Below, one piece after another: positions 1-5,239 of a stretch of 6,704 nt of DNA. Each line of letters starts with the position of its first letter. Position 1 is the stretch's first letter. A program made the position numbers and the translations under genes. The notes beneath the pieces are model-generated. The model did not search any database. It was not told the origin of the DNA and was given only the letters and a program-made list of their open reading frames with translations. Origin of the DNA: an uncultured Anaerolineaceae bacterium (lineage in GTDB: Bacteria; Chloroflexota; Anaerolineae; Anaerolineales; Anaerolineaceae); assembly GCA_937894825.1 (NCBI GenBank), contig CALCQT010000503.1, positions 1 through 6,704 of the forward strand, given 5' to 3'.

Positions 1-930
1 AATCCCACTGATCAGTGCTGTGACGCCCAACGCCACCAGCCCATACTGAACCACACCCAGCTTATTGTGGATTTTGCCAAACCGGCTGAAGACAATCGCC
101 CCAGCCATCATCCCCAGTGCAAATGTGATTTCCACAAAACTTGCGTCCCAGGCGGTCCCCATGAAATAATCACTGGTCATCAGCGGATAATAAGTCGCCA
201 ATGGCGCAAAGAAAACCATTGAGAATAGTGTCACCACAGTAACGATCAGCAATTTTTTGTCATTCAGATAAATAACCGCGCCTTCCCGGATTTCCCGTAA
301 AAAGTTCGGTTGTTTCTCCTCAGCGTGCACCAATTCCGGAATTTTCACCAGTGCGACCCCGATACAGGCGGCGATTGCGCCAACCAGATCAGAGATCAGT
401 ATAATCTGCAAAGGCAGTGAAGCGAACATCACTGCGCCCAGCGCCGGACCGAGAATGTTCGCACCGGAAACCAGAAACTGCATCCAGCCGTTGACACGTA
501 ACAGCTCATCCCGCGGGACCAGCATCGGGATCGCGGCCTGAATCGCCGGCTGGTGAAACACCCCGCCCAGGCTGCGGATGCCAAGCACCAGACAAACCGT
601 CCAGGGCGGCAGTTCCCAAACATGCAGCGCAACGGCGTATGCAGTGGCGGCAAGACCAAGAAACATGTCCGCGCCAATGATGATAGCTTTCCGCGGCAGG
701 CGGTCAATCCACACTCCCACAAAAGGCCCCAGCAGCATCTGCGGCAAAAATGCCGCCAGCCCGGCCAGTGACATCATAATCGGTGAAGCTGTTTCGGTCG
801 CAAGCCACCAGATCAGCGCGAATTGGACCGCGCTGCTGCCAATCAAAGAAACGGCCTGTCCGGCTGCAATCGTGAAAAAACCGCGCTTCCAGTCTGTCCG
901 GACCTCATCGGTCGTTTGAATCGGTTCCAT
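1..930 (-). CDS. MFS exporter, macrolide-efflux (Mef)-like, C-terminus beyond the window edge
   Basis: Open from the ATG at 930-928 to the window edge, giving 310 residues without a stop. AAGGAG at 940-935 lies 4 nt upstream of the ATG. The protein begins MEPIQTTDEV and then follows the Mef/MFS_3 pattern as I recall it: WKRGFF..AAGQAVSLIGSS near residues 14-33, an MFS motif A (GPFVGVWIDRLPRK, residues 68-81), and IRSLGGVFHQPA near 118-129. About six membrane spans fall in residues 18-196, a cytoplasmic loop with charged residues follows (about 198-225), and three further spans are seen before the edge. Mef proteins are about 405 residues, so roughly 95-110 residues are missing. The expected role is proton-driven export of a small molecule across the inner membrane. 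The family also includes siderophore and uncharacterised exporters, so macrolide specificity is not established. The gene is divergent from the membrane glycosyltransferase-like gene and has its own promoter region. Confidence 0.88.
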   Translation of the reverse strand, partial: MEPIQTTDEVRTDWKRGFFTIAAGQAVSLIGSSAVQFALIWWLATETASPIMMSLAGLAAFLPQMLLGPFVGVWIDRLPRKAIIIGADMFLGLAATAYAVALHVWELPPWTVCLVLGIRSLGGVFHQPAIQAAIPMLVPRDELLRVNGWMQFLVSGANILGPALGAVMFASLPLQIILISDLVGAIAACIGVALVKIPELVHAEEKQPNFLREIREGAVIYLNDKKLLIVTVVTLFSMVFFAPLATYYPLMTSDYFMGTAWDASFVEITFALGMMAGAIVFSRFGKIHNKLGVVQYGLVALGVTALISGI

Positions 931-991
931 AAATCTCCTTATAAAATAGTTCGAACAATATTTCAGTTCTTCTTTTCTGTCCCCCGGAAAA

Positions 992-997
992 ATTATA
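992..997 (-). promoter_or_regulatory. Possible -10 box of the MFS exporter gene
   Basis: On the minus strand this hexamer is TATAAT, about 62 nt before the exporter ATG, implying a leader of about 55 nt. No good -35 hexamer lies 16-18 nt upstream. That position is instead close to a CCGGAA inverted repeat, so the promoter may depend on an activator or be blocked by a repressor. The assignment rests on the hexamer and its position only. Confidence 0.35.
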
Positions 998-1015
998 GTC
1001 GGGGATCCTTTTTGA

Positions 1016-1032
1016 TTTCCGGAAAATTCCGG
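1016..1032. promoter_or_regulatory. CCGGAA inverted repeat, possible operator
   Basis: CCGGAA (1019-1024) and TTCCGG (1027-1032) form an inverted repeat around a 2-nt centre. They overlap a second palindrome, TTTCCGGAAA (1016-1025). A further CCGGAAA half-site lies at 984-990, beside the minus-strand TATAAT box. Three related half-sites around one -10 box look like a binding site for a dimeric regulator of the exporter gene. No regulator gene is present in the window to pair with it, and the repeat could be chance in a short AT/CG-mixed stretch. Confidence 0.3.
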
Positions 1033-1063
1033 CAAACAGTACATAATTTCGAATTCTCAAACC

Positions 1064-1087
1064 ATGACGTGGGTGTCAAAAGTAAAA
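1064..1087 (+). repeat. Left copy of a 24-bp inverted repeat flanking the membrane-protein gene
   Basis: The core GTGGGTGTCAAAAGT at 1069-1083 is an exact reverse complement of 3117-3131. Extended to 24 positions the two copies agree at 21. They point in opposite directions and enclose about 2.05 kb holding the single plus-strand gene and two other repeats. No transposase is encoded between them. Confidence 0.6.
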
Positions 1088-1111
1088 TTGTTTTTCAGAG
1101 AACGACAAGAC

Positions 1112-1171
1112 TGTCATGTCAAGCGGAACGAAGTGAAGTCGAGCTACGCATTCACTCCGCTCCAGATGACA
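1112..1171. repeat. MITE-like short repeat with TGTCAT / ATGACA ends
   Basis: The 60-bp segment starts with TGTCAT (1112-1117) and ends with its reverse complement ATGACA (1166-1171). Inside, AGCGGA followed by AGTGAA on the left can pair with TTCACTCCGCT on the right, so the unit can fold into an imperfect hairpin. The wording of the sequence (GTCAAGCGGAACGAAGTGAAGTCGAG) resembles dispersed 'GCGGAACGAAG' repeats found between genes in several bacterial phyla. Only one copy is in this window, so its dispersal is inferred from general familiarity. Confidence 0.5.
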
Positions 1172-1175
1172 ATTA

Positions 1176-1193
1176 GGGGATAAATTTATCCCC
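1176..1193. repeat. Perfect 18-bp palindrome plus a direct-repeat half
   Basis: GGGGATAAATTTATCCCC is a perfect 18-bp palindrome. Its right half, AAATTTATCCC (1183-1193), is repeated exactly at 1196-1206. It lies just after the TGTCAT/ATGACA repeat and about 85 nt before the membrane-protein start. It could be a regulator binding site or a remnant of the neighbouring repeat. Confidence 0.5.
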
Positions 1194-1266
1194 AAAAATT
1201 TATCCCTCCTCGTAGACATTCTGGTAATTCTCGACCTCTTCCGCCCTGATCCATAATGAATTCGTC

Positions 1267-1272
1267 TATAAT
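1267..1272 (+). promoter_or_regulatory. -10 box implying a leaderless transcript
   Basis: TATAAT ends 6 nt before the ATG at 1279. A transcript starting about 7 nt after the box would begin at or next to that ATG. No Shine-Dalgarno sequence is seen in the 20 nt before the start, which fits leaderless translation. No clear -35 hexamer lies 17 nt upstream. A CATAAT at 1252-1257 is a weaker alternative. Confidence 0.45.
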
Positions 1273-1278
1273 ATCGCT

Positions 1279-2892
1279 ATGGAAAAATCCCAAAAATCCA
1301 CGTTGCTGCTCCTGATCATCATCGGTGTCCTGTTCTTTTGTCTGATGATTCCGGCCAACCTGACCGGTGCGGAGACATCCGAAATGCTGGCAATTTTCGA
1401 GGTGGACGAGTATGCGCAATATGAGCATGTTCTGCGCATGCTGACGCCTGGCGATACGTTTTACCAAAGTATCCGCAACTTCACCGTTTATCTGCATTAC
1501 TTCTACGGATATCCTTTCTATTTCGTTTCAGCCCTTTTTCTTTTTCCGCTGAAATTAATCCTGGGCAGCGGTTGGATAGCGGAAACCCGGCTCATTGTTT
1601 GCTGGCTGCGGCAGACCGTCAGTGTGCTCCCAATGATTCTGGCAGCCGGGATTTTTGTCTGGCTCGGAACACGTTTTAAGAAGAAGCTTCTTTCAGCCGG
1701 GCTTTTTATTTTTCTGCTGACAATTCCTGCTGTGATCCTCAACCATTTCTGGTGGCACCCGGATAGTCTGGCAGTGTTATTGGTTGCGCTGGTGTTTTTC
1801 TTTCTGGATCGTGATACGCTCCGCTTCGGAAAATCTTTCTATGCCGCAGCAGGCTGCTGCGGCATTGCACTGAGTGTCAAATATGCCGGCGTCTATTTTG
1901 CGGCGGTCATTCCGTTTTATCTGCTCCTTGGTCAGCTTCGTACCAGACCGGGATTGAAAAAGACGCTTCGAAGAGCAACGCTGTTTGTTTTGGTCATGAT
2001 CCTTTTTCTGGTTATCTCCAACCCGTTGCTGTTGCTACCACAGGAACGGGCTGAAATCATCCAAACCCAGGCGCTTCAATTTGAGCAGACCGGGACCGGG
2101 ATTTTCGTCCGCCAGCAGAATCCCTTTTTTGAGAACGGCAATCTGCCTGCCGATGTCCGGCTGAATTATGCCGAAACCTGGTTCTTTATCCTGGCGTTTG
2201 GCGGCCTGCTGATTGGACTCCGGCAAGGGAAACGGGAACAAACGCGCAGTCTGCTTACCCTGGTCTATCTGGTTACGGCAAGCGCGGTTGTCCTGTTGGC
2301 AGCATCGCGTCGGCTGCATTACTATCTGCTGATCGCGCTGCCGCTGTTCTCGTTTTTGCCCGATTTGTTCGCTGGGGAAAATCAGCCGGCAAAGCACCGC
2401 AAACTGCAGCAGGGTTTGTTTGTTTTCCTCATCCTGCTGCAATGGGTTCCCAATATGCTGCAGAGCGGCCATCTTTATCAGGTCCAGCTTAATCGTGAGA
2501 AGGAATCTCCCGCGATCCAGCTCTATGAAACGCTGCAAAACGAAATTCTGCCGGAAATAGCGGTTCCGGCGGAACGGATGTACCGGGTTTTCCGGGACTG
2601 GAAGATTTACTTCCCTGAACAGGAAGGGGTTGCGATTCAAATGGATTGGGACATGCCCACGATGGCAAAGATTTCCGAATGGCAGCCGGACCTGATCCTG
2701 CTGGAACAGGAAAACCTCCGCATGTTTGGCGATGCCGACATTTTGCGGGATGCGGTCGACGCGGATGCGCTGCGTCCGGTACATGAATTCTACGCACAGG
2801 CGCAACAGGATCAGATTCCGGGATACGAGAAAATCCTGGAAGATCAGTTCGGGGTTGTGTTTAAAAAAGAAGAACTCCGCTCAGGGGAATAA
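1279..2892 (+). CDS. Polytopic membrane glycosyltransferase-like protein (GT-C, ArnT/PMT or GT39 type)
   Basis: This is 537 residues with a membrane span at about 7-24, further hydrophobic spans near 73-94, 107-130, 136-157, 163-177, 190-218, 232-254, 300-314, 322-343, 347-365 and 379-393, and a soluble C-terminal part from about 400. In the first external loop, residues 40-45 read FEVDEY. An acidic pair (D43, E44) at this place is typical of GT-C enzymes, which move sugars from lipid-phosphate donors on the outer face of the inner membrane. WWHPDSLAV (158-166) resembles the loop motif seen in ArnT/PMT-type proteins. The family predicts transfer of a sugar or mannose-like residue to lipid, glycan or protein; the substrate is not readable. 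It is the only plus-strand gene, bracketed by repeats, and convergent with the acyltransferase gene. The start at 1279 gives a short charged N-terminus before the first span and no ribosome binding site. The exact subfamily is uncertain. Confidence 0.75.
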   Translation: MEKSQKSTLLLLIIIGVLFFCLMIPANLTGAETSEMLAIFEVDEYAQYEHVLRMLTPGDTFYQSIRNFTVYLHYFYGYPFYFVSALFLFPLKLILGSGWIAETRLIVCWLRQTVSVLPMILAAGIFVWLGTRFKKKLLSAGLFIFLLTIPAVILNHFWWHPDSLAVLLVALVFFFLDRDTLRFGKSFYAAAGCCGIALSVKYAGVYFAAVIPFYLLLGQLRTRPGLKKTLRRATLFVLVMILFLVISNPLLLLPQERAEIIQTQALQFEQTGTGIFVRQQNPFFENGNLPADVRLNYAETWFFILAFGGLLIGLRQGKREQTRSLLTLVYLVTASAVVLLAASRRLHYYLLIALPLFSFLPDLFAGENQPAKHRKLQQGLFVFLILLQWVPNMLQSGHLYQVQLNREKESPAIQLYETLQNEILPEIAVPAERMYRVFRDWKIYFPEQEGVAIQMDWDMPTMAKISEWQPDLILLEQENLRMFGDADILRDAVDADALRPVHEFYAQAQQDQIPGYEKILEDQFGVVFKKEELRSGE

Positions 2893-2912
2893 AGCATTCG
2901 TCGACGCGCCCG

Positions 2913-3106
2913 GTAGGGGCGATTCCTGATCGCCCGATCCGCCTTCGGCGGATAACTTTGTACGATATTGATTCAATAGCAGGGCTAAATTTGCAAATAT
3001 CGCGGGTGTTCACGTTGCGCTTCTCGCATCGCGGAGCATTCGCGACGTGAACCGGGCGATCACGCTAAGCACCCTGGCGGGGGAAATCGCCCCTACAAGG
3101 GTGCTT
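2913..3106. repeat. Structured repeat element with GTAGGGGCGATT inverted ends
   Basis: GTAGGGGCGATT (2913-2924) and its exact reverse complement AATCGCCCCTAC (3085-3096) bound a block of about 184 bp. Within or overlapping it are three more stems: ATCCGCC/GGCGGAT with a 3-nt loop (2937-2953); a 12-bp arm pair at 3008-3019 and 3041-3052 with one G-T type mismatch (GTTCACGT/ACGTGAAC core); and AAGCACCCT (3067-3075) with AGGGTGCTT (3098-3106). The block begins about 20 nt after the membrane-protein stop. It fills the space between two convergent genes and has no credible ORF. Its hairpins may also stop transcription from both sides, although no T-run follows them. Confidence 0.6.
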
Positions 3107-3112
3107 GTCAGG

Positions 3113-3136
3113 TTTGACTTTTGACACCCACATCAA
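3113..3136 (-). repeat. Right copy of the 24-bp inverted repeat flanking the membrane-protein gene
   Basis: This carries ACTTTTGACACCCAC at 3117-3131, the exact reverse complement of 1069-1083, with 21 of 24 positions agreeing over the longer span. It directly follows the structured repeat block, so the two copies enclose the plus-strand gene plus all nearby repeats. Confidence 0.6.
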
Positions 3137-3142
3137 TAATTC

Positions 3143-3165
3143 CTTGGATGCGAAATAAGGAATTC
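3143..3165 (-). terminator. Weak hairpin downstream of the acyltransferase gene
   Basis: TCCTTGGA and its reverse complement TCCAAGGA form an 8-bp stem around a loop of about 15 nt, just past the acyltransferase stop at 3173 on the minus strand. The large loop and the short AT-rich tail (AATTATTG) make it a weak intrinsic terminator candidate. Termination within the larger repeat block beyond it is equally possible. Confidence 0.3.
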
Positions 3166-3172
3166 CAAGGAT

Positions 3173-3721
3173 TTAGGGCTCCACACCCACCGATTTGAGA
3201 TCAAAACCGCACTTCGGACAGACAAGATCGTTATAGACCCGCGTACCGCAGCGGCAGATCCTGCCAATCTCACGGGCAGGATTCCCCACCACCAGCGTGT
3301 ATGGCTTGACGTCACTGGTCACCACGGACCCCGCTCCCACCATGCAGTATTCACCCAGCGTATGACGGCAAACGATGGTGGCGTTCGCGCCAATGGAGGC
3401 GCCTTTTTTCACCAGTGTCGGTGAAATCTCCCAACTTTGATTGAAGGCCCGCGGATAATAATCATTGGTAAACGCCACATTGGGCCCAATGAACACATCA
3501 TCTTCCACCGTCACGCCGTTGAATACCGAAACGCCATTCTGAATTTTGACCCTGTCGCCAATTTTCACCGCATGATCGATATAAACGTCCTTTCCAATGA
3601 TGCAATTCTCGCCAATCTCAGCATCCTCACGAATTTGGGTATTAATCCAGACTTTGCTGTTTTGCCCGATTTTTGCCTTGTCCGAGATATGAGCAGAGGG
3701 ATCAATATAAGGTTCTGCCAT
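3173..3721 (-). CDS. Left-handed beta-helix acyltransferase, sugar N-acetyltransferase (WbpD/WlbB/FdtC-like)
   Basis: The 182-residue protein is built of hexapeptide repeats ([LIV]GxxxX turns) from about residue 10 to 145, for example AKIGQN, AEIGEN, VKIGDR, VFIGPN, ASIGAN and CMVGAG. This is the trimeric left-handed beta-helix fold of acetyl- or acyl-CoA-dependent transferases. The insertion FTNDYYPRA near 84-92 is typical of enzymes that N-acylate 3-amino nucleotide sugars such as WbpD/WlbB, or dTDP-3-amino-3,6-dideoxyhexoses. After VVGNPAREIG the tail carries C156, C158, C168 and C171 (CRC...CPKCG), a zinc-knuckle-like end. The ATG at 3721 follows GGGAGG with only 3 nt between GGAGG and the start. 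The gene lies 109 nt downstream of the aminotransferase on the same strand, its natural partner in making an acylamino sugar for surface glycans. The exact sugar and nucleotide are unknown. Confidence 0.85.
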   Translation of the reverse strand: MAEPYIDPSAHISDKAKIGQNSKVWINTQIREDAEIGENCIIGKDVYIDHAVKIGDRVKIQNGVSVFNGVTVEDDVFIGPNVAFTNDYYPRAFNQSWEISPTLVKKGASIGANATIVCRHTLGEYCMVGAGSVVTSDVKPYTLVVGNPAREIGRICRCGTRVYNDLVCPKCGFDLKSVGVEP

Positions 3722-3779
3722 TTTCCTCCCAATGTTTTAATTCTTCTGATACGAGCATAAAATAAAAAAGCCCTTAAAC

Positions 3780-3813
3780 GATAAAACACAACGGGAGCGC
3801 TATGCGCTCCCGT
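3780..3813 (-). terminator. Strong hairpin terminator between the aminotransferase and acyltransferase genes
   Basis: ACGGGAGCGC (3791-3800) and GCGCTCCCGT (3804-3813) form a perfect 10-bp GC-rich stem with a 3-nt loop, beginning 17 nt after the aminotransferase stop. In the minus-strand direction it is followed by TGTGTTTTAT, a broken U-tract. This is a good intrinsic terminator or attenuator. Since the acyltransferase lies just beyond it, the hairpin would lower read-through and set the ratio of the two enzymes, or the second gene has its own promoter. Confidence 0.7.
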
Positions 3814-3830
3814 ATCGATGCAGCTTGCCC

Positions 3831-4916
3831 TTATTTATAATCGTTTATGACGCGGACAACGGTTTCTTTATCCGCTTCGCTTAATGACGGATGGACCGGT
3901 ATCGAAACCACCTGGTTCTTCAAGATATCGGCGACGCCGCTGCCGCTCGCAAAATTCCGGCCTTCATAACACTTTTGTTCAGGGATCGTCAGGGGATAAA
4001 AGATCCCGTGCCCAACGCCATTTTCAGTCAGATGTTCAATAAAATCCTCGCGCCGCCCGCCGCTCACCTTCACTGTATATTGATGAAAGACATGTTTCGC
4101 ACCGGGCAGTACGTGAGGGACCTCCACCAGCGGATTCGTGATCTCCCGGTTATATAGCTCCGCAGTTTCGATCCGGATCCGGTTAAATTCATCCAATTTT
4201 TTCAACTGGCAACGCCCAATCGCCGCCGCCAGATTGGTCATCCGGTAGTTGTACCCGATCCGATCATGGTGATAACGCACTTCCATGCCGTGATTGATCA
4301 GCAGGCTGCAATTCTTCGCAACATCCGGATCGGAAGTCACAATCGCCCCGCCTTCACCGGTCGTCATGTTCTTTGTAGGATAGAAACTGAAACAGCCGGT
4401 CTTGCCAAAGGTGCCAATCATCTTCCCGTTCCATTGTGCGCCATGAGCCTGTGCACAATCCTCCACCAGGGTCAAATCATATTTTTCGACCACAGGCATG
4501 ATTTTATCCATATTACAGGGCTGACCAAACAGGTGCACGATCAGTACGGTGCGGATCGAAGGATCTTCTTTCAACGCACGTTCGATTGAATCAGCGGTGA
4601 GATTGAATGTCCTCCGGCCTACATCCCCAAAGACCGGTTCGGCGCCGGTATAAATAATCGCATTGGTTGACGCAATAAACGAAAATGGCGTGGTCAGCAC
4701 TTTGTCGCCGGGGCCAATCCCAAGCGCCCGCAAACCCACTTCCAGCGCGGTGGTGCCGGAAGTTGTCGTCACACAGGCGTCAGTTCCGATATAGGCTGCA
4801 AACTCTTTCTCAAATTCACGAACAACACTGCCGCTGGCGATCATCCCGGAATCCAGGACTTCTACCACAGCTCTCTTCTCTTCGTCACTAATCAGCGGTT
4901 TTGCTATCGGGATCAT
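3831..4916 (-). CDS. DegT/DnrJ/EryC1/StrS family nucleotide-sugar aminotransferase
   Basis: From the ATG at 4916 the protein has 361 residues, a normal family length, and begins MIPIAKPLISDEEK as typical members do. An in-frame ATG at 4964 would add 16 polar residues unlike the family. The chosen start has AGGAAAG at 4932-4926, 9 nt upstream. PLP enzyme motifs are all present: SGTTALE (53-59) for the phosphate, EDCAQAHGA with D153 for the pyridine nitrogen, SFYPTKN with K182 as the Schiff-base lysine, GEGG (187-190), and GYNYRMTNL with N228. The reaction is transfer of an amino group, usually from glutamate, to a keto group of a UDP- or dTDP-sugar in the cytoplasm. With the beta-helix acyltransferase downstream, a WbpE/WbpD- or FdtB/FdtC-type step is likely. 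The dehydrogenase or dehydratase that makes the keto sugar is not in the window, so position and sugar cannot be assigned. Confidence 0.93.
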   Translation of the reverse strand: MIPIAKPLISDEEKRAVVEVLDSGMIASGSVVREFEKEFAAYIGTDACVTTTSGTTALEVGLRALGIGPGDKVLTTPFSFIASTNAIIYTGAEPVFGDVGRRTFNLTADSIERALKEDPSIRTVLIVHLFGQPCNMDKIMPVVEKYDLTLVEDCAQAHGAQWNGKMIGTFGKTGCFSFYPTKNMTTGEGGAIVTSDPDVAKNCSLLINHGMEVRYHHDRIGYNYRMTNLAAAIGRCQLKKLDEFNRIRIETAELYNREITNPLVEVPHVLPGAKHVFHQYTVKVSGGRREDFIEHLTENGVGHGIFYPLTIPEQKCYEGRNFASGSGVADILKNQVVSIPVHPSLSEADKETVVRVINDYK

Positions 4917-5239
4917 AATTTCACACTTTCCTGATGATGGTTTATCGCCGGATTTGGATTCCAAAATCGAGATTTGGCATGGTCATTCGTTGCCCGAGTT
5001 TTTTTCCATCTGTCAGGGATAGAGGGATCACAAGTGACAAACATAGAAACAGTTCCGGTGCCAGGTTCGAAATCTCCGGTTAAGTTCTGCTTCGATTATA
5101 TCAAGAAAGCAGGCCAAATTGGATTTCAAACCCGTTATAATCAGGCCAGTTTGTGAAAAACAGAATTATTGAGACCGGTAATGGGCGGATCAAGCGTTGG
5201 CTATATCTTATTTTGCGCATGGAACCAAAGCCCTCAAAA
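4917..5239. other. Non-coding gap between the esterase-like and aminotransferase genes
   Basis: About 323 bp separate the stop of the esterase-like gene from the aminotransferase start, both on the minus strand. The only ORF of any size (4974-5156, plus strand, 60 residues) has no visible ribosome binding site and no recognisable motif. I see no tRNA, no strong terminator hairpin and no long repeat. A minus-strand extended -10 at 5095-5103 is the main signal. The gap length argues that the two genes are not one operon. Confidence 0.6.
5095..5103 (-). promoter_or_regulatory. Extended -10 promoter candidate for the aminotransferase gene
   Basis: On the minus strand the sequence reads TGATATAAT, a full match to the extended -10 pattern TGn-TATAAT, which can work without a strong -35. 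No good -35 hexamer is seen at the usual distance. A transcript from here would carry a leader of about 170 nt before the aminotransferase ATG. I could not identify a riboswitch or attenuator fold in that leader. Confidence 0.4.

Noticed and set aside
2035..2805. 256-codon minus-strand ORF opposite the membrane-protein gene
   Set aside because: It is a shadow of the plus-strand gene: rich in Q, R and P, with no start signals and no domain, while the opposite strand encodes clear membrane spans.
1052..3143. AATTC near both outer ends of the inverted repeats as a target-site duplication
   Set aside because: The two copies are only 5 bp and sit at different distances from the repeat ends, so they are easily expected by chance.
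5050..5085. GGTTCGAAATC resembling a tRNA T-loop
   Set aside because: The flanking bases do not form a T-stem, and no anticodon arm, acceptor stem or CCA end is present around it.
4974..5156. 60-codon plus-strand ORF in the gap before the aminotransferase gene
   Set aside because: It has no ribosome binding site, no recognisable motif and overlaps the promoter and leader region of the minus-strand aminotransferase gene. It is most likely a chance ORF.
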